NCBI GenBank assembly: GCA_963924555.1
Contig: OZ004585.1
Coordinates: forward strand, 2,741,488 to 2,805,487
Direction: 5' to 3'
Source: Crambe crambe
Lineage: Eukaryota; Porifera; Demospongiae; Poecilosclerida; Crambeidae
Length of the DNA stretch: 64,000 nt
The position numbers were made by a program, and so were the translations under genes. This document shows positions 43,111 to 64,000 of the stretch, piece by piece; position 1 is the stretch's first letter; every line of letters begins with the position of its first letter. The notes beneath the pieces were generated by a model. The model saw only the letters and a program-made list of their open reading frames with translations, was not told the origin of the DNA and searched no databases.

Positions 43111-43254
43111 GTTGGATGGTTAAATGATGTTATTAATTTCCACATTCAGTATCCCCACTCCACACTGAAAGGTCCACACGCCAATGCTTAATTGAAATAC
43201 TATTCACATTGCCAAGTCAAGTTCACACATCTAATTAATCATCTGCTATAGTTG

Positions 43255-43870
43255 CTGGATCACTCTGTAATAAGACCACTTCACCATGTCCCAATAACCC
43301 CCCATTCAGCTACAGCGAAATCCATCTTATCAGACCACCCTGTAATGAGATCACCTCTCTATTAAGGCCGCTCCACCATGTTCCAACAGCACCTATCCCA
43401 GCTACATCTAATCAGACGACCCTGTAATGAGACCATTTCTCCATTAAGGCCACTCCACCATGTCCCAACAGCACCTATTCCAGCTACAGAGAAACCCATC
43501 TAATCAGACCACCCTGTAATGACCTCTATTAAGGCCACTCCACCATGTCCCAACAGCATCAGATTCTATTCCAGCTACAGAGAAACCTGTCTAATCAGAC
43601 CACCCTATCTCTCTATTAAGGCCGCTCCACCATGTCCCAACAGCACCTATCCCAGCTACGTCTAATCAGACCACCCTGTAATGAGACCATCTCTCTATTA
43701 AGGCCACTCCACCATGTCCCAACAGCAAGGTGCCTATTCCAGCTACAGAGAAACCCAGACCACCCTGTAATGAGACCACCTCTCTATTAAGGCTACTACA
43801 TCATGTCCCCAACAGCACCTACTCCAGCTATTTCAACCTCCCTAAAGAGACCACCTGCCTAAGGATACTT
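43255..43870. repeat. Tandem array derived from a MITE, about six units of roughly 100-120 bp
   Basis: Units share 'agaccaccctgtaatgagac', 'ctctctattaaggccactcc' and 'accatgtcccaacagcacct', with variable deletions. The wording resembles the inner part of the 'cagtggaacctc' MITEs and the ataxin-10 intron at 57,700-57,830. Confidence 0.8.
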
Positions 43871-44099
43871 TCTTTCCTGGTGTAGCTAGCAAGTTTCATT
43901 GTACTCTTAGTAGCAAGGCACATAATATTTTAGCATGACAAGGATGCCACTTCTAAGAAAGCTACAGAGCAAAGAACCGCTTCAAAGAGAGCTAGCAGAG
44001 AATGAAACAACATTCTCTGTTCCAGTACACGGATAAAAGTGAACTGTGCACTCTTGTGGTCTTCCCATCAGGCATGCAGGTCACAACTGCAACATAATA

Positions 44100-44385
44100 T
44101 GCTGCTGGCATACATGACATGCATTCAATGACATGGTGTACACATGTATTCAATGACATGACTATACAACTGCCTGGTACATGGTGTACCACATGTATTC
44201 AATGACATGATACAACTGCCTGGTACATGGTGTACCACATGTATTCAATGACATGATACAACTGCCTGGTACATGGTGTACCACATGTATTCAATGACAT
44301 GATACAACTGCCTGGTACATGGTGTACCACATGTATTCAATGCATGGTGTACACATGCACACATGTATTCAATGACATGTAATTG
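44100..44385. repeat. 46-bp minisatellite
   Basis: About four near-identical copies of 'catggtgtaccacatgtatt' plus 'caatgacatgatacaactgcctggta'. Confidence 0.85.
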
Positions 44386-45474
44386 ATAAGTACATAAGTG
44401 GTGACTATGTAGGTACAAGCAATAACTGAACAGCTACACAACATGTGATACAAGTGCTGGTACATGGTATACATGTATACATGCATGCTGGCTACATGTA
44501 CATGTGACTCAAGATGTAAGTCAAGATGTTGTCGAATGTGTCATGAGATGTATGTATGCATGTGCCACTATAATATTTAAGTATGTGATTGCATAATCAT
44601 AATGTTGTAGAGGGATAGATCCACACAACTCCCATAGTATGATTGTAGTGAGTGATAAAGTATTGCATGTGTGATAAAGTTGCATGCTGTCTGCACAATA
44701 CACTATACATCAAACCGGGCAGCTGATAAGCTGACATACAAACAGACAACATGCAGTATATGGAGGACGACATGTAGCATACTGGAGCGTCTGATAGGCC
44801 CACATGCTATAAACTGCATGGTGGACAAACAGTAGCTTTTATTTCTCTTAATGTTACATGATTGCATCTTTCTCATCTCTTAAGAAAACATGCACAAGTG
44901 AAATTTCAACAAGAGACTGCATAAAATGAAAATAGAATTTCTAAATAAGCAATTTTAATGGTTATTCAGTGAACAGGGCTGCATTTATATACTGGAAAAA
45001 ATTGAGTAATTGTCAAAAAAAAAGTAATTTCAAAGGGGGATCCCCCTTCCTCCTAATCTGGCCATGTATCCCTGGGACTGATAACAGTGTCGTGATTAAA
45101 GGCGTGGCCTCATTATTTTTTTCAGGGGAGATTTAAACTAGGGAGTGAGTCCACTGTACCATCTCTTACAGTCTGGAAAGCACAATAAGATGGAGTCAGA
45201 AGCACTAAAACATCAGCTATTAATTTCATGACCAAGTGGCTACTGAACATACGCATAGCACTCAAGATTATAAGGCGTGTGGAAATACGTGTTTTACAAA
45301 AGGAAACCTAGTTGCATAAAAGCCTCTAATCAAAGGTTTTCCACCACTACACTGTACACACTATCACTCAATGATTTGGAAGAACTTTAAAAAAAAAAAA
45401 CAGACACCAAGATTATGTCAAATGAATGCTATGTACTAACTGCATGCAAACAGCATCAACTACCATTAAGACTT

Positions 45475-46140
45475 CACTGCTCCTCTTATACTTCACTGCT
45501 CAGGACACCTCTATACTTCACTGCTCAGGACACCTCTATACTTTGCTGTTGCTTAGGACACCTCTATACTTCACTGTTCAGGACACCTCTATACTTCACT
45601 GCTCAGGACACCTCTATACTTTGCTGCTCAGGATACCTCTATACTTCACTGCTCAGGACACCTCTATACTTTGCTGCTGCTTAGGACACCTCTATACTTC
45701 ACTGCTCAGGACACCTCTATACTTTGCTGCTCAGGATACCTCTATACTTCACTGCTCAGGACACCTCTATACTTTGCTACTGCTTAGGACACCTCTATAC
45801 TTCACTGCTCAGGACACCTCTATACTTTGCTGCTGCTCAAGACACCTACTCTGCTTAGGACACCTCTATACTTCACTGCTCAGGACACCTCTATACTTTG
45901 CTGCTGCTCAGGACACCTCTATACTTCACTGCTCAGGACACCTCTATACTTCACTGCTCAGGACACCCCTATACTTTGCTGCTGCTCAGGACACCTCTAT
46001 ACTTCACTGCTCAGGACACCCCTATACTTTGCTGCTGCTCAAGACACCTCTTATACTTCTCTGCTCAGGACATATACTTTGCTGTTGCTCAGGACACCTC
46101 TTATACTTCACTGCTCAGGACACCTCTGTACTTACGGTAG
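45475..46140. repeat. 25-bp minisatellite, about 26 units
   Basis: The unit 'cacctctatacttcactgct' plus 'cagga' has 3-base variants ('tgctgctcagga'). Because the period is 25, it cycles through frames and stays open for 239 codons; it is not a gene. Stray units recur near 46,290-46,370. Confidence 0.9.
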
Positions 46141-46149
46141 CATAGGACA

Positions 46150-48230
46150 AGGTCACAATATACAGTCAGTCACAGGGACTGCTTCTGGTCATTTTCTACC
46201 TTTATCTGACCAACCAATTTTCTATTCTAGAAACTGCTATTAGATAATCATGTCCGGACAATAATAGAGTGTTACTGTGAGCCCCTCAGGACATCAATAC
46301 TTGGCTGCTCAGGACACCTCTAATAATTAGCTGCTTGGCTGCTCACTTCATTTCTTAGGATGTCTCTATACTTCACCGGTTCACTTACTCAACATATCCA
46401 TCTACCATCAACCACTAAAAGGACACCTCAACCTCAACACAACGCAGCTGAAAGGATTCACTGTACTTTAGTGTATCATATCATTAAGGATGCAGCAACA
46501 TAATATTAATGTCACTTTAAAGTCAATTTCCAAAGTACCAAACTGATTTCCGGACAAAACACCTACATGCCAATGATCATTTTTTACAATTCATCAAACA
46601 TGCAATGAAGTAAAAATTTCAGCGCAGGGAGCTGGAATTTTGTATTGGGGACACACCCACATTTTCTGACAAAGGTATATTAGAAAAGTAATGAGAGGCA
46701 ATAAAATTGTCCACTAGAAAAGTACAATTTGTTTCACCTCACACTCACGTTTCAAGAAAGATTGATTTACTTTGACATCACCTCACATTTCACAAATGAC
46801 AGGAAACTTATTGCTTCAAAAAGGACATGCATTCATGCACACAACTACAAAATTATGTGACCATCTAATAGTCAGTCTGAATGTCCGAGCAGAACTGCAG
46901 TTGGGCAGACAAAACTGTACTTTGGCTAACCATTTTCTGTTGGTCTGATACTAAATAGGCAGTAGGTGCTAGAAATTGGTGCAAATTCAGACCAAAAATT
47001 GAATATGTCTAATATGGTGCCAACCCTCTAGGAACACTTCTCAGAAGTTTGATTATTATGGGGCAGATAGTCACCAGATAGAAGTCAACACTTTTAGCCT
47101 GCAATAGAGTGGCTGCATTTATAAATGGAGCATTCCTTTTTGCATTCATTTATAAATGGAGTGCTGAGCCTAAATAGTTGCATATAAATGATGTATAAAT
47201 ATTTCCTAAGACTTTTGGTATTATGCAATTGTGCACACATGTAGAATACCACCAAGGTGAGGTGGTAGATTGGTCACAATGCTCAGAGTAGGTTATCACC
47301 ATAAATGTACTTTCCTACTATGTACTATGAAAGAGTAGTAGTACTTCCATCAAAGAGTACGATAGTACTCTCTAATTTCTCGAATAAAATAATTTTTTTT
47401 CCTTTATAAGAAATCAGAGAGGACTTCCCTCTTTGATCAGTGGAATGCACTCTTATTACATGAAATGCCGACATGAATGAAGACGTTAGGAATTCCACCG
47501 CACTTCGAAATCCCTGACAAACCCCACCCTTTCAAGGGGATTTATAATTATTTCGTTGTAAATTTTCCTTAAACAAAACAGCAATAAGACCAAACCTCGG
47601 CAGCATACTACTTATTTCAGATACATTTTTGCACTGATTGGGGGGGGAGGGGTTTTGTGCCACAAATTTATCAGATAAACTCAACTATTACGGGAATGCT
47701 TTGATGTGGTTTGACTCCATCCCATCTCACCAGTTGCAATTTGTAAGGATGTCCTAGAGTAGCATTGATATGGCTAATCAATAACTGTAAAACCAGAGTC
47801 ATTGAAGACTGCTAGCTCTAAAACATTACGACAACAGAGTTCTTTAGTACTCTTGACTCCAAATGATTTATAACTCTCTCTCTCTCTCTCTCTCTCTCTG
47901 GAGACTACAATATCAATTTGGCTGAAGGGGAGAAAAACCCCCAAGGATGATCACAATAAGAAACATGCACAGCCTCTAGGTGAAAGATAAGGATGGAAGT
48001 TTATGGCCAAGATGGGTTCACTTCACTGCAGGCTAGGGCTGATACTTATACTTAGCCAGCTGGCTAACTGAAACAAGTAATGAATATCTTGTGCAATAGC
48101 AAGGGCTAACAAAGCTGGCTAGACTGCCGCCTACAAACAAACTCACATGTTAAAGACAACACGATTAACATAGAAACATGTAACATTCAACGAGCAAAAC
48201 TTGCTAACCACTTCGCTATCTACCATTCGA
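46150..48230. other. No gene recognised
   Basis: AT-rich with a short (CT)n at 47,875-47,899. Nothing else supported. Confidence 0.5.
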
Positions 48231-48239
48231 GCAACTTAC

Positions 48240-48300
48240 CTACGTTGAAATACCGCCCAAGAGATTATTATTCTTAGAGGCTGCTCACGAAAGGCCTTCA
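48240..48300 (-). promoter_or_regulatory. Candidate 5' UTR exon end with splice donor
   Basis: The minus strand reads 'caacgtag|gtaagttgc', a strong donor at 48,239-48,238 preceded by non-coding sequence. The first acceptor with a coding start on this strand is that of MAP4K (35,405), so this may be the first MAP4K exon, leaving a 12.8 kb intron. This is an inference without transcript support. Confidence 0.35.
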
Positions 48301-48909
48301 CGATCTCAACGGCTGTCTCTTGAACGGTTTGGCACTCAAAAACTGCGATAGATGCTGTGATCCCAGCAGCTCTAGTTTATGCTGGCTTGAAGTTTATCAC
48401 GCCCGATCACATGAGAACACTGTTTTACGAGAGTTTTACTAATAGTTTACGTAAATAATCAACATCCGCCGGATACTTTATCCTTTATCCAGGAAATGCT
48501 GATCAATTTCAATAGCTAGAGGGCTTATCAAGTTAGCTAAGGCTCTATAGCTAATTTCATTTGGAAAATGTTTGGCACCATGTTCCAGAATCACATCACA
48601 TGCACACACATTGATGAGCATAAAGAGATGAGTCAGTAGGACGTGGCAATAAAGCATAGCTAAAGAGATGAGTATTAGGGACTGGCACATTCTGCCAGCA
48701 TAGTTTCGGGAATAATAGGTCCATCAAAGCAGGAAGCATAATGCTGGTATAATAGGCAACTCCATGGTTGATCTTGAATGTATTTATAATGAGTCAGTAA
48801 AAAAAAAGACTAATGACTTTATACAGCTGGAATTAAAGAATAGAATAGTAGGGAAGCAAAAAAGCATAATCCACCCCAGATTAGCTAAATCATCCAGATG
48901 ACCTCCACC

Positions 48910-48973
48910 CTTAAATTTCCCGCCACCGCGTTAATTGGCGCATGCGTGCGCTCGCAAAAAGATTTGAGAAGTC
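48910..48973 (+). promoter_or_regulatory. CpG-containing core promoter with E2F- and NRF1-like sites
   Basis: 'tttcccgcc' (E2F-like) is followed by 'ggcgcatgcgtgcgc' (NRF1-like), 15-60 bp upstream of the proposed ATG at 48,974. This is unusually GC-rich for the window. Together with the minus-strand donor at 48,240 it would form a head-to-head gene arrangement. Confidence 0.45.
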
Positions 48974-55065
<6,092 letters not shown>

Positions 55066-55502
55066 TTGGCAGAACTCTAACAATAATCACTCAGACATCA
55101 TCATCATCATCATCATCATAGTATGTTATAGTTTCTGGGTCAACAATTCCTGATTCATCATCACTAAAATTCCTCCCATTTACCAATATTTTTTTTTTTT
55201 GCTACGATTAAATATTTTTCATACATTGTATCCTGCCAATAGTAATGGCAAAATTACACCACCTTCTCAATGAAATTGCATTGTCCATCTAGCTAATGCT
55301 CTAGACCAACAAATTGCAGCTCCAAGGTTAAAGTTGATCTGACTGTAATTGTGTTGTCAGTTAATGAGAAGTTTGGTATGCAAATTGAGTAGTCATTAAG
55401 GTGTAATTTTCGTGGATTTCATGACCATCAAAAACAAAAGGGAATTTAATAGTGATAGTCTTGTGTAGAAATCTGCTTTCTTTTATTAAATTTTGTGTAT
55501 TA

Positions 55503-59333
<3,831 letters not shown>

Positions 59334-59359
59334 GCCGCATTGGAATGACGTAATTCCTA

Positions 59360-59378
59360 ATCTTGCGCATGCGCAAAT
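59360..59378. promoter_or_regulatory. NRF1-type palindrome in the ataxin-10 promoter
   Basis: 'ttgcgcatgcgcaa' is a perfect 14-bp palindrome containing the NRF1 core, 27-45 bp upstream of the chosen ATG. NRF1 sites of this kind are typical of TATA-less housekeeping promoters in animals. Confidence 0.55.
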
Positions 59379-59439
59379 AGCATGATTCAATTCATGGATC
59401 GTGGACTAAAGGATCTCCCAGGGCTGTGCAACCATCGAT

Positions 59440-59900
59440 CTACAAACACTGCTTCACGCCAGAAGGATTATCTGTCTTTATGACATCAATGTGCAATCCA
59501 AGGGCTTCTGCAAGTTCATCCCATTCCTTTGTTATGCCCCGAAGTGCTAGCCTCACATTACGACTACCTTTATTAAGAAAATATATACCACATCATAATT
59601 ATTATCAGTTGGCTAATCTACACACTAGGAGGACCACCCTTCTGATGAGATTCAGGCCGTTTTTCCGGTTCTGAGGTAGCTAAAGGATATTACTAAGAGC
59701 TCCAAAGTTGATTGCCCTACTTCACATGGCACTCTACGAAAGATGATGGTGCCATCTTCAGCCTTGAATCACTTGGTGGCTGCCCTGTCTTCTTCCTTGG
59801 TTAGAGTGTGTCCAATGGAGAGCGGACAGTGGGTGTGGTTCCAGCTTCAGCCTCAATATAATCGGACTTAAGTGTATATTCTGGCAAGCTGGTAAGGAGA
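59440..59900 (-). pseudogene. Fragments of a death-domain-like gene
   Basis: At 59,440-59,567 the minus strand has an acceptor followed by about 40 residues and a stop: SRNVRLALRGITKEWDELAE, continuing with ALGLHIDVIKTDN. This is the W..LA..LGL pattern of death-domain helices, as found in large families in sponges. Upstream, at about 59,700-59,890, two short frames (YTLKSDYIEAEAG and AEDGTIIFRRVPCEVG) may be other exons. No continuous gene can be built, so this is likely a remnant or the 3' end of a poorly resolved gene. Confidence 0.4.
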
Positions 59901-60099
59901 AAGACAGTTGAATGCACAGATTTGTCAGTGCAGACCCTTATACTCCATAATTATTGTGATGTGTACTATGAACTCATCACTTCAAAACTCCCTTACTCTC
60001 ACTGTATCTTAGTAAGCAGAATACAATAATTACTTCAATTGATAGATTGAGTGATGGTGTATTTAGATTTTGTTTATGGTTGGGCAGAACCCACAAACA

Positions 60100-60896
60100 T
60101 TGTATTATAATCAGCAATAACAATAATAAAGTTGTTATATAGCAATAGCTAATGAATGTTTAGCTAGTTATTTTGTGTGCTCTGAGATCAATTTTGATTT
60201 GTAGATCTACATAGTTGGTGGCTTCTTGATAACAAATGGTAGAACAGAAGCCATGATGACCTGTAGAATTAAAGGTGTGTTTGCAGTTGTATAACCATGC
60301 AAACCAATCAGGTTGCATTTTTAGAGCTTGCCCCTGGCCCTTATGAATTTCCATGCAGGCACTCTAAAAATGAAAGTGTGTATTGCATATCTAAGGATAG
60401 CTCTCTGTAAACTTGTTTTTACAGTGCACAGTGCAGCCCATTATACGTAGCTAGATTCAGGCTAGCTATCCCTCATAGTAAAAACACTTATGTTCCGGTA
60501 TTTTTTGTTATATCAACAGCAAAAGTTTGTTAATTTGACATAAGATAGAAAATGATGCATCATACAATCTGTTATTTTGACAAAACTGTTTTTACTGTGC
60601 TCCATGTCACTGTGGGTCTTCCCCTCTGGGTGGAAATATGAAGTGCTGGGACCATCATTTTATCAGGTACAGGGGGAAAATTGTATGCACAGGGTCTAAA
60701 TGCCTTGGAAATTAGTTATTCATGCTGCACCTATGGGAAGATAACGTATCTTAATATATTATTATAATAATATATACCAGACTTTTCATTAATGCTCCAA
60801 TTACACCCACAACTTGATGCTAGAATTAAAACTGTTAGCATTACTAAACAATATGACCCAAAATTGTATGATGGGTCCACCAAGGGAAAATGAAAT
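60100..60896. repeat. Direct repeat, copy A (partner 62,376-63,199)
   Basis: Collinear similarity over about 800 bp, from 'attgtattataatcagcaat' to 'caccaagggaaaatgaaat'. Small indels and substitutions separate the copies. No coding frame and no clear terminal repeats. Confidence 0.85.
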
Positions 60897-62375
60897 TGGG
60901 CCATACCTGTAGGGAGTGGATGTAGCTAAATGTAGGGATTGTTTTCATACGAGGCTGCAGTACATTATATAGCCCAGCTAGATTTTAAGCTATCCCTACT
61001 TATACCTTTTTATTTAGAAGAAATTTTTTTGCGCTCACTCGTATATAGCTATATACGTATTTACAATTTCAATGAGTCATGACCTGAGAGTCAGCTCGCT
61101 CGCTGAATTATGCATTATTGAGGTGCATGGTTTCATACTATACCTTAAAAATGTAAGTTTGCCATCAGAATCAAAAGCCTAGTGGCTCAGAACCTCTAAA
61201 AACCCGTATGACAATGACATAGCTACCACTAATTGTACAGCAGGTAGCTACATAGCTGAAAAAATTGGGGGATTGATAAAAAAGCATGAAATTTGGCACA
61301 CACCTATAGGGCATGCCAAATGGGCACCAGGCAGATAGCTATCTCCTATGTAACCGTTTCTCAAAAAGGCTGCCCACTCCAAAATCGACATGATTTCATC
61401 ATTCATCTATAGCTATCTGCATTTATAGATGCAGAATGAATTCTTTGATGGCAGAAACCGGGATAATAGCTACTTGTGCAAGTTCCTAAGTTATATACCT
61501 TTTATGAAAATTTCATTCTGGGTTCAAAACTGAACTTGGGGGGGGTCCATATTTTTCTGCAAAAAATGTTCTTCTGTCAACAGTGATGGTCTGACTTTCA
61601 GAACAGGACAGTTGTCATAGTGTCCATTCATCCCCTCAAAACGACCCCAAGTGTACAATGACCCTCTTTCAAGAAAATAATCACTGGGGACTCAGTTGAT
61701 CTTAATATCAGTCACATTATCTCCAGGGAAGCAATTGCTGTTACACTACACTGCAATCCCAATGGAGGTAACCTACAGTACATAGCTAATGGCATCAAGA
61801 AGGAAAGAGGATGTAACAAAGGTTGAAGCTATATGGAGTTTGCTATTCCTTTATTTCAAGCTTGCATTGTTTACTTCAGTGTCATGATATAATGGGCTGT
61901 TGAAATAATAGACTTGGCCTGTAACAATTAAAGTGTGTGGTGCCTGTCACGAGCATCATCGCCTTTTCATGAAAATCCAGTTGTGCAATGATTCCATGCA
62001 GTCCTTAGCTACTGTTCATACAATGATTTTCAGAGATTGCTGCAAGTTGAATAGAGCAGGACATAATTATTGGAGGTAGCTAGCATGCTCATCTGTTCCT
62101 CTGATGAAAACCTGTCCAAGTTTCACCAAACTATTCTTATGAAACCTGTCCAAGTTGTACCAAGCATTTCCTCCATAGTAGCTATGCATGGCCAATGAGA
62201 ATAAAGCATGTAGTTGTACCCTCATCCCTAGGTGATTCCACATGCGTTATTGCCATATCATGTAGCTGGCCAAGAGAACTAGCTATGCACTAGCTATGCA
62301 TATTTGAGAAACTTCATGCAGAGACAGATGAACCACATGCTTAATGTGCTGGTTTATACTTGCGCATCATCATCT
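60897..62375. other. No gene recognised between the direct repeats
   Basis: Stop-rich in all frames; a few 'tatagctatata' AT palindromes, nothing further. Confidence 0.45.
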
Positions 62376-63199
62376 ATTGTATTATAATCAGCAATAACAA
62401 TGATAAAGTTGCTAGCAATAATAGCTAGTTATTTTGTATGCTCTGAGATCAATTTTGATTTGTAGATCTATGTAGTTGGTGGCTTCTTGATAACAAATGG
62501 TAGAACAGAAACCATGATGCCCTGTAGAACAAAAGGTGTGTTTGCAGTTGTATAACCATGCAAGCCAATCAGGTTGCATTTGGGGTGTTTAGAGCTTGCC
62601 CCAGCACACACTCTAAAAATGAAAGTGTGTATTGAAGGAATACTCTCTCTGTAAACTTGTTTTTAGAGTGCAGCCCATTATATATAGCTATATAGCTAGA
62701 TTCAGGCTATCCCCTCACAGTAAAAACACTTATGTCATATGAGATGCATTTCCGGTATTCTTTGTTACATTTAACAGCAAAGGTTTGTCACAGGTTAATT
62801 TGACATAAGATAAATAATAATGATGCATCATGATTATAATCTGTTATTTTGACAAAACTGTTTTTACTGTGCTCCAGTGGGCCTTGGGTGGAATAATTAT
62901 GAAGTGCTGGGGCCATCATTTTATCATGTGCAGGAAAAAAAATTGTATGCACAGGGTTCTATAGCTAAATGCCTTGCACATGCTCAGTATACAGTGTGAG
63001 ATAACTCGAGATATGGACAGTTATTCATGCTGTGCCTGTGGGAAGATAACGTAATTATACATACCTGACTTTTCATTATAAGTAATGCTCCAATTAAACC
63101 CACAACTTGAGATGGATGAATGCTAGAATTATGACTGTTAGCATTAGCAAACGATGTGGCCCAAAATTGTATGATGGGTCCACCAAGGGAAAATGAAAT
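62376..63199. repeat. Direct repeat, copy B (partner 60,100-60,896)
   Basis: See copy A. This copy has several short insertions (for example near 62,990-63,015) and one internal deletion. Confidence 0.85.
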
Positions 63200-63539
63200 A
63201 CTTGCAGAAATTCGGGCCTAAAAAGCTGTCAAGGATAATAATAGAATCAGTAATACTAGCTCTATAGCTAGCTAACTTATGGAGGATACAATGACACCGA
63301 GTTTCACATTATCAGTAGCTGCATATAGGCCTATGAAGATATTCGATATTGGTACTGCAAATACAAATAGCCAAAAAGGGACCATTTGAAGGACAGTCTG
63401 CTCACTATAATTATCATTATAGAGTAATGATTAATTTTTGGCCAACTTATCAGCTATAGCTACAGGGCTTTTTATAATAGACCTGTAGCTATAAGTAATT
63501 GTACAAGTACAGTAGCTAAGGGAAAAACATTTCCAAGGA

Positions 63540-63850
63540 GTGAAAAAAAAATGTAGTGATGACCATTGCTCAAAAAAGTAAGGAAACAAGGGTAGGGATG
63601 AAGGATGGAAGTGGGATTAATCTTTGTTCTGTATATCCAGCCAACAATCCCTAGGTATGTATCTTCAGATTATAGTGCAGTAATGTACGTATAGCTATAT
63701 ATATGTAGGGATTGTTGGCTGGATATAGCTACAGAACAAACCCGTTTCCATCCCTCATCCATTTCCATCCTTCATCCAGATGAAGGATGGAAATGAGATC
63801 AATCTCCCAATCCTTGTTTCCTTACTTTTTCGAGCAATTGCAATCTCTGC
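63540..63850. repeat. Foldback repeat (same family as 5,690 and 51,875)
   Basis: Nested inverted arms: 'tctgtatatccagccaacaa' against 'attgttggctggatat', and 'atgaaggatggaa' against 'ttccatccttcat', with outer blocks 'aaaaagtaaggaaacaaggg' and 'ccttgtttccttactttttc'. The most complete copy in the window, about 300 bp. Confidence 0.85.
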
Positions 63851-64000
63851 ATTTTTTTTTTATTTCACGGAAATGTTTTCCCCTTATAATAACAACAATA
63901 GGGATGAAGAAGAATCCAGCGACTTACCTGCTTGCTGTATTTCTAATAAGTTAGTCTTTTAAAAAGACTAGGAATGCCTCGGCACGACTTCAGTGACTGC

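Noticed and set aside
45426-46145. 239-codon open frame of Leu/Tyr/Thr repeats
   Set aside because: It is the translation of a 25-bp minisatellite; all three frames are open and give the same cyclic peptide, with no splice or start context.
48478-48690. 70-codon minus-strand frame
   Set aside because: A hydrophobic start but no domain, no splice continuity and poor context in the presumed promoter interval.

Overview
The window reads as nuclear DNA of an early-branching animal, most likely a sponge. This is inferred from several features: AT-rich sequence, animal genes with many introns of which a good number are only 50-100 bp, dense small DNA transposons and microsatellites, and a fibrinogen-like ectodomain of a kind I associate with sponge short-chain-collagen-like proteins. 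No bacterial operon structure, tRNA, rRNA or CRISPR array was seen.

Left third (1-16.6 kb). A segmental duplication of the 3' end of a MAP4K (GCK-family kinase) gene is present twice in the same orientation, at 1.45-5.63 kb as an isolated fragment and at 13.9-16.5 kb as the real 3' end of the gene. Between the copies lie a decayed Ty3/Gypsy element with the rare Gmr1-like domain order (integrase before reverse transcriptase), an intronless type II membrane protein with a fibrinogen-like ectodomain, and a truncated Tc1/mariner-type transposase that has replaced the end of the kinase gene's last exon.

Middle (13.9-48.2 kb). The MAP4K gene fills 13.9-35.4 kb on the minus strand. I could chain 26 coding exons in consistent phase to a protein of about 831 residues (kinase, proline-rich linker, CNH/citron domain). 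Its 5.6 kb intron 8 hosts other units: a spliced single-pass membrane protein with a Calx-beta-like domain on the plus strand, an unrecognised two-exon minus-strand unit, and an intact-looking 2.2 kb DNA transposon with a DD34E transposase and a second, convergent 276-residue gene between perfect-looking inverted repeats and TA target duplications. From 35.4 to 48.2 kb there is no convincing coding gene, only minisatellites, MITEs and a Helitron-like relic. A minus-strand splice donor at 48,240 suggests this stretch may be the first (5' UTR) intron of MAP4K.

Right third (48.2-64 kb). A plus-strand gene of 10 exons (48,974-55,065) encodes a secreted or GPI-anchored-looking protein with three Ly6/uPAR (LU) domains, one EGF-like domain and a Thr/Pro-rich repeated stalk. 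A minus-strand, nine-exon ataxin-10 orthologue follows (55,503-59,333), tail to tail with it. Upstream of ataxin-10 are fragments of a death-domain-like gene, then about 4 kb without genes that holds an 800 bp direct duplication and foldback repeats.

The host genes (signalling kinase, cell-surface proteins, ataxin-10) show no obvious shared pathway. The main themes are nested genes, gene-end remodelling by transposons, and a two-gene cut-and-paste transposon that may be undescribed.
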